Source of the DNA: Candidatus Gastranaerophilales bacterium | GTDB taxonomy: Bacteria > Cyanobacteriota > Vampirovibrionia > Gastranaerophilales > Gastranaerophilaceae | Length of the DNA stretch: 45,579 bases | Reading direction: 5' to 3' | Assembly: GCA_944322885.1 (NCBI GenBank) | Contig: CALUQH010000015.1 | Location: 1-45,579, forward strand | In this document: piece by piece, positions 1-8,318 of the stretch | How the letters are laid out: each line of letters starts with the position of its first letter | Position numbering within the stretch: position 1 is the stretch's first letter | The notes under the pieces: generated by a model | Database searches by the model: none | Seen by the model: the letters and a program-made list of their open reading frames with translations, nothing else | Told to the model about the DNA's origin: nothing | Translations under genes and position numbers: made by a program

Positions 1-8
1 AATAAGTG

Positions 9-1157
9 ATGAAAAATGTGAAAAGACTTTTTATAATATTTTTGTTAATTTTTGGAATTATTATATCAGCTTCCTGTAGCTCTTTTGCTGGCGGAGTACC
101 TAAATATAATCCAAAAGATCCTAATCCCAAACCGGGTTTATATTATGTGGGTGAAACTAAATATTTACCGGGACCTGCAACTATCTTGAAAGATGGGCGA
201 GTTCTAATCATAGAAAGAAATTCCAAGCAAAACGTTGGTTATAACTATTCTCACCTTGAAATATTCGACCCATCAACAGGAAAATTTACAACAATAAAAG
301 AATTCCCTTATTATCTAAATTTATTGACACCTTCTAACCATCCACAACACGCAATAGTATTGGATGACGGTAGGGTATTATTTAATGCTGGAGTTATTTC
401 TCAAGAAACATACCCTAAAAAGAAAAATGCTGAACTATATCAGATATATAATCCTGAAAATAATTCATTTTCAATACTTGGCAGGAGTTCAATGTGTAGA
501 AGTTATCCTAGACACGGAGATCAAATATATCCTTACTATACCAATATTATACCTTACATAATGACAAATTTGAAAGATGGTAAGATAGCTTCTTATTGTA
601 ATATGATTAAAACTGAAGAAATGGAAATAGTTGATATAAAGAACAGCACAATTTCCAAACCAATCAAAAAGGGGGACAAAGATTATATTACACCTCCTGA
701 AAAATATCCTAGAACAACATTTAAATACCAAGATCTTGTTAATAGTTATATACAGTTATATCCGGAATTTAATGATAATTTTCTGTTTTTTGGGCAACAT
801 AAATTGACTGAAAATCGATATTTGATAATTTCAAATAGAGAAGTAGATTATGGAATAAGAGTATCCGAAGTGACAAATAGTAAAGAAGATAATTCATCTT
901 GGTTTTGCCCATTGTACGAGTATAACACCGATACAAAAGAACTTATTAAAAAAAATGAATATTTACGAAGTTCTACAGGGCTAATGTACCCTTTAAAAGG
1001 TACCAATAAACTTATAATAATAGGTGGCAGAATTCCAAATGTATTCCCTCAAATAAACCAAAATGCAGTTCCTAATGCTATAACATTAAGAGATAGAGTG
1101 TTGTATTCTCCTCGTTGGGCAAAGGCAACTAAAAAAATATATATATATGTGTATTAA
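9..1157 (+). CDS. Kelch-like lipoprotein
   Basis: The product has 382 residues. An N-terminal hydrophobic stretch ends in a lipobox (SASC), so the mature protein is probably a lipid-anchored envelope protein. The body has blade-like Kelch motifs: ILKDGRVLII near residue 60, VLDDGRVLFNAG near 120 and NKLIIIGGR near 340. These suggest a beta-propeller used for binding; no catalytic residues are recognisable. A stop codon lies just upstream at 3-5, so the gene begins here; GTG at 6 is the alternative start and the ribosome site is outside the window. The C-terminus (KKIYIYVY) is encoded by an A-run followed by AT repeats and is not blade-like, so the 3' end may be altered. Substrate and partner are unknown. 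Confidence 0.7.
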   Translation: MKNVKRLFIIFLLIFGIIISASCSSFAGGVPKYNPKDPNPKPGLYYVGETKYLPGPATILKDGRVLIIERNSKQNVGYNYSHLEIFDPSTGKFTTIKEFPYYLNLLTPSNHPQHAIVLDDGRVLFNAGVISQETYPKKKNAELYQIYNPENNSFSILGRSSMCRSYPRHGDQIYPYYTNIIPYIMTNLKDGKIASYCNMIKTEEMEIVDIKNSTISKPIKKGDKDYITPPEKYPRTTFKYQDLVNSYIQLYPEFNDNFLFFGQHKLTENRYLIISNREVDYGIRVSEVTNSKEDNSSWFCPLYEYNTDTKELIKKNEYLRSSTGLMYPLKGTNKLIIIGGRIPNVFPQINQNAVPNAITLRDRVLYSPRWAKATKKIYIYVY

Positions 1158-1282
1158 AAGGGCTAAAAAAGATAGGAGTTTATTATGAGAATGTTAACCG
1201 AAGAAAAAGAAAAGAGTTAGTAGGCAAATTAAATATTTAATAAATATGATAAAGGATTAATTTTCAATTTTGACGGTATTAA

Positions 1283-1897
1283 TTAAAATTTTAAATTTAT
1301 AGATTTACCATCATTTATTTTTTCATATAAAAATATATTCTTTAACTTCCGCATCTGCTCTCTTATGCTTTTAGCATCTATTGATATTTCCGAAGCAGAT
1401 GGTCTAAATCCTAATTTTTTATAAAACATTAAGGAATTGAATCCGGGAGTAAGAGTTATACTTGAAATACCACTATGCATAGCTTCCTGGTAAACATGGT
1501 CAACTAGCATTTTCCCGTTATTTTTTATTTTCTTCGCATTCTTGGGAACCCAGGAAGCTAGATAATCTATATAAATTGAATTTTCAGATTTATCAACTTT
1601 ATATGTTACAAGTCCTGTTGGCACTCCGTCTTTTACAGACAGCACACCCTTGACACCATCTTTACTTACCGATGCGAAAGCATTCTTCATAAATTCACGC
1701 ATTGCAGATTTTAATGTATTCGGGAATCTGTCTAATATATTATCCGATAAAAATAATAACTGTAAATTTTTTATTATTGTGTTATCCGTTGTTTTATCAA
1801 GTTCTAACAATGTAATTTCAGCTTGATGGGTTTTCACTTTTGCCACCGGAATAGCTTGAAAATTCGGGGTATATTTATTATTATTACTTACCTGCAT
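1283..1897 (-). CDS. GNAT-like acetyltransferase with N-terminal NFQA motif
   Basis: The product has 204 residues. Residues about 75-170 read as a GNAT fold: strands around GVPTGLVTYKV and SIYIDYLAS, then a helix beginning NNGKMLVDHV (a weak version of the acetyl-CoA loop), then NSLMFYKKLGF, the usual GNAT C-terminal signature. The substrate cannot be named. The N-terminus has a short extension with TPNFQA ahead of the domain, a tag-like pattern I associate with Melainabacteria proteins. No clear Shine-Dalgarno precedes the ATG. It is divergent from the tolC-like gene, with 67 bp between them. The degenerate acetyl-CoA loop means it could be a catalytically weak relative. Confidence 0.65.
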   Translation of the reverse strand: MQVSNNNKYTPNFQAIPVAKVKTHQAEITLLELDKTTDNTIIKNLQLLFLSDNILDRFPNTLKSAMREFMKNAFASVSKDGVKGVLSVKDGVPTGLVTYKVDKSENSIYIDYLASWVPKNAKKIKNNGKMLVDHVYQEAMHSGISSITLTPGFNSLMFYKKLGFRPSASEISIDAKSIREQMRKLKNIFLYEKINDGKSINLKF

Positions 1898-1952
1898 ACA
1901 ATTCTAAAACTTATAAACATTAATTTTTGCTAATTTGACTTGACACATGTTG

Positions 1953-1958
1953 TATAAT
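1953..1958 (+). promoter_or_regulatory. -10 box of the tolC-like gene, leaderless-type
   Basis: A consensus TATAAT ends 6 nt before the ATG of the tolC-like gene, and no Shine-Dalgarno fits between them. TTGACT/TTGACA-like hexamers upstream are at non-standard spacing (12 and 7 bp). Transcription starting at or next to the ATG would give a leaderless mRNA. This is inference from spacing only. Confidence 0.5.
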
Positions 1959-1964
1959 TAAGAT

Positions 1965-3458
1965 ATGAGAATTAGAAAAATATTTAGCCTTCTGCTTGTA
2001 TGTTTTATATTTTTTACGGCAGTAAAGACTGAAGCCATTGAAGATGAAGAGGAGCTATTCAGACCTATAGAAATTAAAGACGGCATGACTCTTTCTATAG
2101 GGGATTGTGTTGCTGCTGCGTTTCAAAACAGCCCGAAAATAAGGCGGCAAAAATATAACCTTGATATCGCAAAAAGCAATGTAGGAATTGCTAAATCACA
2201 ATATTTTCCGGTTATCAATGCCGGGGCAAGTTTTTATAACGAAAATAACTCGGATAATACATATTACTTTTCACACTATAGAGAACTGCCATCAATTGGC
2301 GTAACTGTTAATAAACTCATATGGAATTTTGGCAAAACAACCGCCTATATAAAAATGGAAGAGTTTTATAAAATCGGGGCTGAATATGAATTTATGGACA
2401 GTCTCTGTTCTACTCTTTTTGATATAAAGCTTAAGTATTACAACCTTTTAAAATCCAAAGCAATGCTTGAGGTTGCAGAAAATAATGTTAAAATTAATGA
2501 GAATTTCGTAAAACTTGCAAAAAACAAGAACAAAACAGACCTTACAACAGCAGAATTAAATTTAAGTAATGCCAAAGTTAAACTTATAGAAGCCCAAAAC
2601 AATTATAAAAATGCTAAAGTTGATTTAAACAATTCCATGTATCTTGATAACCAGCCGGATTATGACATTAAAGATACATATACATTTGCCTATAACAATG
2701 ATTTTGCCTATGGAGAAAAACAAAACGGCTCCGTCCCTTTCATGCCTGAGACATTTACATTTCCGGTGGATAGAGCGGTACAGATTGCTTATGATAACAG
2801 TCCCGATTTGAACGTACTGATTTCAACCAAAAAGGCAATGGAGCAATCCTTGATTTACATAAAAAAAACATATTTACCTGACCTTACGGCAAATGCGGGA
2901 TACGGTCTGAACCATACAAACCAGACAAACAACAACAGTTTTCATGTCGGAGTTAATCTGAATTCAACAGTAAATTTAATGGAATTAAAACACAACATTA
3001 AAGGGGCCGATGCACAGGTTAATCTTGCGGACAATGAAATTTTACTCTTCAAAAAAGATTTATATTTTGAAGTAAAAAAAGCTTTAAACAATGTTGAAAA
3101 AGCTCAAAATCAAATACCTACGGCCCGTATGGAAACAGAACAGTCGCTTGAAAATTTAAAACTTGTAGAAACACAATACAAATCAAACCAGCTTAATTAT
3201 GTCGCTCTTCAAAATGCCAGAAAAGAATATATACAGGCACTCTCGGAATATATAAATTCTTTGTATAATTACAATATTGCACTTATACAGGTAGAAATGG
3301 CTATGCATTACCATTTAGTCGATATTCACCACAGATCCGAACATGCAATTCAGTACCATTCAGATGAACTTATTCATCATTTAAACCGAGTTCTTGGATG
3401 TGATGAAAAAGAAACTAAACACAAACAGAAAAAAATACGAAAGGATCAAGCTCTTTAG
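1965..3458 (+). CDS. TolC-family outer membrane efflux protein with His-rich tail
   Basis: The product has 497 residues. It begins with a signal peptide (KIFSLLLVCFIFFTAVKTEA) and shows the two-repeat architecture of outer membrane efflux proteins: GDCVAAAFQNSPKIRRQKYNL starts the first helical repeat (about residue 45) and DRAVQIAYDNSPDLNVL the second (about 265). Long coiled-coil helices follow each repeat. TolC-type proteins form trimeric outer membrane channels for RND or ABC pumps or type I secretion; no pump partner is adjacent. Unusually, the last 55 residues are rich in His (MHYHLVDIHHRSEHAIQYHS), suggesting metal binding. The next gene, 26 bp downstream on the same strand, is a putative metal permease, so the two may act together. 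Confidence 0.85.
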   Translation: MRIRKIFSLLLVCFIFFTAVKTEAIEDEEELFRPIEIKDGMTLSIGDCVAAAFQNSPKIRRQKYNLDIAKSNVGIAKSQYFPVINAGASFYNENNSDNTYYFSHYRELPSIGVTVNKLIWNFGKTTAYIKMEEFYKIGAEYEFMDSLCSTLFDIKLKYYNLLKSKAMLEVAENNVKINENFVKLAKNKNKTDLTTAELNLSNAKVKLIEAQNNYKNAKVDLNNSMYLDNQPDYDIKDTYTFAYNNDFAYGEKQNGSVPFMPETFTFPVDRAVQIAYDNSPDLNVLISTKKAMEQSLIYIKKTYLPDLTANAGYGLNHTNQTNNNSFHVGVNLNSTVNLMELKHNIKGADAQVNLADNEILLFKKDLYFEVKKALNNVEKAQNQIPTARMETEQSLENLKLVETQYKSNQLNYVALQNARKEYIQALSEYINSLYNYNIALIQVEMAMHYHLVDIHHRSEHAIQYHSDELIHHLNRVLGCDEKETKHKQKKIRKDQAL

Positions 3459-3484
3459 CGGCTTGTTTGTATTATTATTAAATT

Positions 3485-4441
3485 ATGCTGATAGATATTC
3501 TAAACAAAATAAACTCAATTAACGAAAATATGTTTTCGGGTTTTGACACTTTTGTAGAAAACTTCGGAATGCCCGACTGGCTTTGCGACGCAATTATAGA
3601 CAGTTTTCACGTCCTGCCTTTATTATTTATCGTCTTTTTATTTATAGAATTTATTGAATATTTTTATTCCGAAAAAATCAATAACTTTATGAAAAATACG
3701 GAAAAGGCATCACCTATAATAGGAAGTCTTGCTGCAATTATTCCACAGTGCGGATTTTCCGTTATTGCCAGTACTCTTTATATAAGGAAATTTATAACAA
3801 AAGGTACACTTATAGCAATTTATTTGGCAACATCTGATGAAGCTATTCCAATACTTCTGGCCGCGCCTGAACAGACACACTTTGTACTGCCGATAATAGG
3901 AATTAAGCTTGTTATCGGAATTTGTGCAGGATATTTAATTGACTTTATACTTAAAGATAATAAATATATTCCTATTGCGGAAGAAACAGATAATGATATT
4001 GATAAAGAAGAACATGAAGGCTGCTGTAAACACAGTGTTTCTCACAGAAGAAAACGAGAATTAATAATTCATCCTGTCAAACACACAGTGAATATTTTTG
4101 TATTTATTCTTGCTATCACTGTTTTACTTAACTATGTAATTGCGTTATATGCAGAACATTCAACACTTCATGTAATGTTTGGCAAAATAAAAATACTTGA
4201 ACCGGTAATTACTGCTTTCATAGGTTTAATTCCGAACTGTGCCGTATCTATTGCGCTGACAATGCTGTTAATAAAAGGATCAATAAGCTTCGGCGCAGTA
4301 ATGGCCGGACTTTTATCAAATGCCGGACTCGGAATTTTGATTTTATTCAGACACAACGCAAATATTAAAGATACGATGAAGATTATCGGTATTCTTGTAA
4401 GTATCAGTATTGTATCCGGCTTTATTATACAAATATTTTAA
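3485..4441 (+). CDS. Putative ten-TM heavy-metal exporter (ArsP_2 / manganese transporter-like)
   Basis: The product has 318 residues and is an integral membrane protein with two half-repeats. Each half carries a similar motif: IIPQCGFSVIASTLYIRKFITKG (about 83-105) and LIPNCAVSIALTMLLIKGSISFG (about 250-272), the pattern of the putative ten-TM metal exporter family often named manganese or arsenic efflux. The conserved QCG/NCA cysteines and the acidic TSDEA motif probably line the path. A cytosolic loop (about 165-200) is acidic and Cys/His-containing (EEHEGCCKHSVSH). Only 26 bp separate it from the tolC-like gene, whose tail is also His-rich. The transported ion is not determined by the sequence. 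It converges with the following minus-strand gene. Confidence 0.7.
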   Translation: MLIDILNKINSINENMFSGFDTFVENFGMPDWLCDAIIDSFHVLPLLFIVFLFIEFIEYFYSEKINNFMKNTEKASPIIGSLAAIIPQCGFSVIASTLYIRKFITKGTLIAIYLATSDEAIPILLAAPEQTHFVLPIIGIKLVIGICAGYLIDFILKDNKYIPIAEETDNDIDKEEHEGCCKHSVSHRRKRELIIHPVKHTVNIFVFILAITVLLNYVIALYAEHSTLHVMFGKIKILEPVITAFIGLIPNCAVSIALTMLLIKGSISFGAVMAGLLSNAGLGILILFRHNANIKDTMKIIGILVSISIVSGFIIQIF

Positions 4442-4458
4442 CTTTAACGTTTAAAGTC

Positions 4459-5409
4459 TTATGCATTTCTTTGTCCGGCGAGTTTCGGTTCAGCTACTTT
4501 ATCACGAATCTCTGAAGCGGCACGAGCAGCTATTGCGGATAAAACTGCTGCGGTAATATATGTAACAGCACACAGTCTATTCGTTTTTCTGACTTTTGCA
4601 AACATTTCTGCCGGCAATAATTTCTTAGCCATCTTATTGCCTCTATATGTAGCCATCAACTCTTCTGCAACAATCGGTACAGCTGATGCAAGAACAAGTT
4701 TGCCTACATTATCTTTAACGAATGTTGTGACTTTATCAAAAGTATTAACAGGATGTTCTCCTTCAAGTTTTTTACGTTTAAATAAAGCAGTCAAAGCAAA
4801 TACTCCGCTTGCAACCTTGGTAGGGACTCGCATTCCCTGTACTACTTTCCAAATCTTGCTCTGGTTATGATTAATAGCATGTCCCATCTCGTGAAAAGCT
4901 AAAACTCCCAATTTATCAATATTAATAGCTATTTTCTTTGTCTTAGGTAAATATGCAGCATTATTACCTGTTTTAAATATATACTCAAATAAATTTACGA
5001 TACGCTCGCTGTAATTAGTTTTTCTTAAAAATTTTGGCAATGAATTTAATAATGCTTCATGCAATTTTTTATTAACAACAGGTTCTTTTAGATAGGCAAC
5101 ATTCTTTGTTTTATTAAAAAAATCAAACGATCTTAACTTATTTTCGGCAACCTGTTTAACATCTAAAAGTTCTACTCCGTTTTCTGATAACTTAGCACTT
5201 GTAAATGCGTCATTTATAGCTGCTCGCAAGGTCTTGTTATCACAACTTTGCGATGTTTCTTTCATTGTTTTTATAAGCGGTTCTGCTATTAAAGTATTAG
5301 ATTTTTTAACCGCACTGTGAGCTGCAGAACCTGCAACCAGAGCTCCGGCTGTTGTCCAAAAACCGGGGGTATTGTACATTTGTCCATTATCTGTAATAAT
5401 AGTTGTCAT
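4459..5409 (-). CDS. Membrane protein with zinc metallopeptidase-like HExxH motif
   Basis: The product has 316 residues, family not recognised. Residues 173-177 are HEMGH within LAFHEMGHAINHN, the classic zincin motif (two His zinc ligands and catalytic Glu). A downstream EE pair at 249-250 (VAEELMATYRG) could supply a Glu ligand, as in gluzincins. Hydrophobic segments lie near residues 17-33, 236-250 and 282-302, so the protein is probably membrane-associated. The sequence just before the motif (KTKKIAINIDKLG) resembles the edge strand that precedes zincin helices. GAGG upstream of the ATG serves as ribosome site. A housekeeping or envelope protease role is inference; substrates are unknown. 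Confidence 0.6.
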   Translation of the reverse strand: MTTIITDNGQMYNTPGFWTTAGALVAGSAAHSAVKKSNTLIAEPLIKTMKETSQSCDNKTLRAAINDAFTSAKLSENGVELLDVKQVAENKLRSFDFFNKTKNVAYLKEPVVNKKLHEALLNSLPKFLRKTNYSERIVNLFEYIFKTGNNAAYLPKTKKIAINIDKLGVLAFHEMGHAINHNQSKIWKVVQGMRVPTKVASGVFALTALFKRKKLEGEHPVNTFDKVTTFVKDNVGKLVLASAVPIVAEELMATYRGNKMAKKLLPAEMFAKVRKTNRLCAVTYITAAVLSAIAARAASEIRDKVAEPKLAGQRNA

Positions 5410-5491
5410 AATTAAATTACCTCAAACTTTGTATTTTAATGTCTAATTAAAGTTTGTGAATAAAAATTTTTGCTAATTTAGAATAATAAAA

Positions 5492-5974
5492 TTAAAATTT
5501 CTTAACGCTGCATCTTTCAAGCCATCTGGCAAATCTGACAATAGGCTTTTCAATATCGGCAGTAATTGAGTCAACAAGAATAGTTTTACACCCGAGATTT
5601 TTCCCGCACATAACATCCGTCAAAGGTCTGTCACCAACAAAACAGGTTGTTTCAGGTGTCAGGGAATACTGTTTCATAAATTCACCCGCAACTTTAACAT
5701 CCGGTTTATGAGCCTCAAATACCACGGGGAAATCCGAACATGCAAGAACTTTTGCCATATAAGCAGGATTATTGTTATTTGATACAACCCCGACAAAAAA
5801 ATCTTTCTTTACATGCCTGAGCCATTCAAGAGTTTTTTCGGTATAGCACCCAGTTCTGGAGCCCATAAGAGTACTGTCTAAATCAAACAACAAAGCCTTT
5901 ATACCCTGATTTTTAAGTTCCTCAAGGTCTATATCATAAATACTTTTTAAATCGTAATCCGGTTTAATGAACAT
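5492..5974 (-). CDS. yqeG: YqeG-family HAD IIIA-type phosphatase
   Basis: The product has 160 residues, the full length of YqeG. HAD motif I is LLFDLDSTLMG with nucleophile D31 and D33; motif II is VVSNNN; the motif III/IV region is CFVGDRPLTDVMCG. The family is related to phosphatidylglycerophosphate phosphatases and is cytosolic or membrane-peripheral, with substrate unconfirmed in most bacteria. A strong AGGAG site sits 6 nt before the ATG, inside the 3' end of the U32 gene. The two coding regions overlap by 11 bp, indicating one transcript and probable translational coupling. Confidence 0.85.
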   Translation of the reverse strand: MFIKPDYDLKSIYDIDLEELKNQGIKALLFDLDSTLMGSRTGCYTEKTLEWLRHVKKDFFVGVVSNNNNPAYMAKVLACSDFPVVFEAHKPDVKVAGEFMKQYSLTPETTCFVGDRPLTDVMCGKNLGCKTILVDSITADIEKPIVRFARWLERCSVKKF

Positions 5975-7226
5975 TTTTTACTCCTATAGTTCGAACAAGG
6001 GCATATTTCGGATTTTTAGGCGATTGAGAGAATTTAATATACACATCATCATTTGTATTTCCTAACGGCAAATCCTCTCCATCCTCATTTTTAATACCTT
6101 CTACCGTCGCTGTAAATTGCTCATCAGGAGTAATAATTTCTACAACATCTCCGAGAAGCATTTTATTTTTAATTTTTACAAGATAATAATTTCCATCGGC
6201 AACAGATTGTATACTATCTTGCCGGCGCGCTTGAAATTCGCACAAGAAATCAGCACCTGCTAAACCCTTTGAAATATCATAACTGTAGCTTTCTCCGTTG
6301 TTATCCCCGAGTGCAAATCCGGTAGTATAACCGCGGTTACCGACTTTTTGAAGCTCTGTAAAATATTTTTCCATATCAGCAGAAGGATTTTTCAAAACTT
6401 CATCAATTGCCTGCCTGTAAGTTTTTGCAACAGCAGATACATAGTAAAGACTTTTTGTCCTTCCTTCAACTTTAAAAGAATCAACACCCGCATCAATCAA
6501 CTGAGGAAGCTGCTTTACAAGGCATAAATCTTTCGGGCTTAATATATGCGAACCTCTATCATCCTGATTAATTTCGAGGAATTCACCAGGTCTGGTTTCT
6601 TCAACAAGCTTGTAGCTCCATCTGCATGGCTGTGAACAGTTGCCGTGGTTTGCCTTTCTTTCCCCTTTTGAAAAATAATCGCTTAACAGACATCTCCCTG
6701 AAAAAGATACACACTGTGCTCCGTGCACAAAGCATTCAAGCTCTATATCCGGCACCTGACGTCTTATTTCAGCAATATCTGCTATCGGCAGTTCACGAGC
6801 AAGAATTACCCTACTCGCACCTAAATCTTTCCAGAATTTAACACTTTCATAATTTAAAGTATTAGTTTGTGTACTTATATGAAGATCCACATTCGGGATA
6901 TTACGTTTTATTAAGTTTAAAATACCATAATCGCTTACAATAAATGCATCCGGCTTTGCGTCTTTAAATCTATCGAGACAAGCTTCTAATTGCTTGATAT
7001 CATTATTAAAAGCAAATATGTTTATTGTCACATAAGCCTTTGCCCCCAGTGAATGAGCCAAATCAACAGCCTGCTTCAAATTTTCCATAGTTATAAGACT
7101 GCCTTTTCTCATAGCACGAAGGCTAAAATCCACAACACCGAGGTAAACTGCATCAGCGCCGTAGCTTACGGCATATTCAAGCTTTTCCAGATTGCCTGCC
7201 GGCATCAAAAGTTCTACATTCCGCAT
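5964..7226 (-). CDS. U32-family protein (tRNA hydroxylation TrhP-like)
   Basis: The product has 420 residues and matches the collagenase-like U32 family. It opens with PAGNLEKLEYAVSYGADAVY, typical of the family TIM barrel. The signature region (about 165-205) includes CFVHGAQCVSFSGRC and HGNCSQPCRW, with Cys residues that in this family bind an iron-sulphur cluster. Characterised relatives hydroxylate U34 of tRNA using prephenate-derived substrates (TrhP) or modify rRNA (RlhA); true protease activity is doubtful. A C-terminal beta-barrel-like domain (about 340-420) fits TrhP. It is the first gene of a pair with yqeG, and the same neighbourhood is common in other bacteria as far as I recall. 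ATG is chosen; AGGA lies 13 nt upstream. Confidence 0.8.
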   Translation of the reverse strand: MRNVELLMPAGNLEKLEYAVSYGADAVYLGVVDFSLRAMRKGSLITMENLKQAVDLAHSLGAKAYVTINIFAFNNDIKQLEACLDRFKDAKPDAFIVSDYGILNLIKRNIPNVDLHISTQTNTLNYESVKFWKDLGASRVILARELPIADIAEIRRQVPDIELECFVHGAQCVSFSGRCLLSDYFSKGERKANHGNCSQPCRWSYKLVEETRPGEFLEINQDDRGSHILSPKDLCLVKQLPQLIDAGVDSFKVEGRTKSLYYVSAVAKTYRQAIDEVLKNPSADMEKYFTELQKVGNRGYTTGFALGDNNGESYSYDISKGLAGADFLCEFQARRQDSIQSVADGNYYLVKIKNKMLLGDVVEIITPDEQFTATVEGIKNEDGEDLPLGNTNDDVYIKFSQSPKNPKYALVRTIGVKNVH

Positions 7227-7341
7227 AAGTGTATATTATCCTAAAGAATACAAATAATCAACCGATTAGGTGATGTCCAAAAATGATTAATGCATAAGAT
7301 ATAAATATAAAGATTTTATATGTTATTGGAGAATAAAGATT

Positions 7342-7476
7342 ATGCAAACAATTGAAAATGCTGCAACTACTTTAAAAGAAATCTGGGATTACCAGCACCC
7401 CGTAATGCATACATGGTTCGTTTTAAGTTCACTTTCCCTTTGCGTTATGTTTGCTCTGTTATATTTTGTAATATAA
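7342..7476 (+). CDS. Small single-TM membrane protein (44 aa)
   Basis: This 44-codon reading frame begins at an ATG preceded by GGAG at 10 nt spacing. It encodes an amphipathic N-terminal half (MQTIENAATTLKEIWDY) and a C-terminal transmembrane helix (FVLSSLSLCVMFALLYFVI). It ends only 7 bp before the start of the sugar ABC permease, so the two are probably co-translated. No family is recognised. The ribosome site, the TM segment and the tight spacing together argue for a real small membrane protein, possibly a permease accessory. Confidence 0.6.
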   Translation: MQTIENAATTLKEIWDYQHPVMHTWFVLSSLSLCVMFALLYFVI

Positions 7477-7483
7477 TAGATTT

Positions 7484-8308
7484 ATGAGAAAGCTAAGGAT
7501 ATTTTTAGGTTATTTAACTCTTATTTTAATTGCTATAAGCATGTTATATCCTTTTCTGGCCATGGTTAATTTATCCTTTGTTAACAACAGCGAAATTTTC
7601 TCTAACGCAGGAAAAATTTTTCACTCAAATTTAACTATAGACAATTACAAAAACGTTTTTAAAGATATACCTTTAAGTATTTATTTTTTGAACAGTCTTG
7701 TAGTAGCTTCGATTACAACAATAGGTCAGGTACTTTTTGCCTCTCTTGCGGGTTATGCCTTTGCAAGAATGAATTTCAAATACAGGGACGGACTTTTTCT
7801 TTTAATTTTGATAACCATGCTGATTCCGCCTCAGGTTAATATAATACCTCTTTTCTTTTTAATGAGAGAAATGCATTTGATAGATACGTATCAGGCACTA
7901 ATTCTTCCTGCACTGTTCGGGGGATTTGGAATATTTTTAATGCGCCAGTATTTTCTGGGGCTTCCTAAAGATTTGGAAGAGTCAGCAAAAATTGACGGCT
8001 GTAACCTCTTTCAAACATTTTTTAAAATCGCGCTGCCCCTTGCGCTTCCGACCGTTGCAACCCTTGCGATATTCACATTTGTTACGACATGGAACAGCTT
8101 TATGTGGCCGTTAATTGTTACGAATTCGGAAGGTATGCGTACACTTCCTGTCGGGCTTGCGATTTACAAAGGAAGTTTCAGAGAAATTACCTTGTGGGGA
8201 GAGCTTCTCGCCTGTTCTGTTATCTGTACAATACCTGTTATCGGTGTTTTTCTGCTCGGAAAAAAATATTTTATCTCCGACATCTTGCAGGGCGGTGTGA
8301 AGGAATAG
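7484..8308 (+). CDS. Carbohydrate ABC transporter permease (MalG/UgpE type)
   Basis: The product has 274 residues and six predicted transmembrane segments. The cytoplasmic EAA loop, which docks the ATPase, is EESAKIDGCNLFQTFFKIAL at about residues 164-183. Other family landmarks are SLAGYAFARMNF (about 87-98) and the C-terminal end LLGKKYFISDILQGGVKE, typical of MalG/UgpE/LacG proteins. These permeases import sugars or glycerol-phosphate as heterodimers with a MalF-type partner plus a binding protein. Neither is encoded next to it. A compatible MalK/UgpC-type ATPase occurs at 35918-36916. The start follows the 44-aa small membrane gene by 7 bp. Confidence 0.88.
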   Translation: MRKLRIFLGYLTLILIAISMLYPFLAMVNLSFVNNSEIFSNAGKIFHSNLTIDNYKNVFKDIPLSIYFLNSLVVASITTIGQVLFASLAGYAFARMNFKYRDGLFLLILITMLIPPQVNIIPLFFLMREMHLIDTYQALILPALFGGFGIFLMRQYFLGLPKDLEESAKIDGCNLFQTFFKIALPLALPTVATLAIFTFVTTWNSFMWPLIVTNSEGMRTLPVGLAIYKGSFREITLWGELLACSVICTIPVIGVFLLGKKYFISDILQGGVKE

Positions 8309-8318
8309 AATTAAAGAT

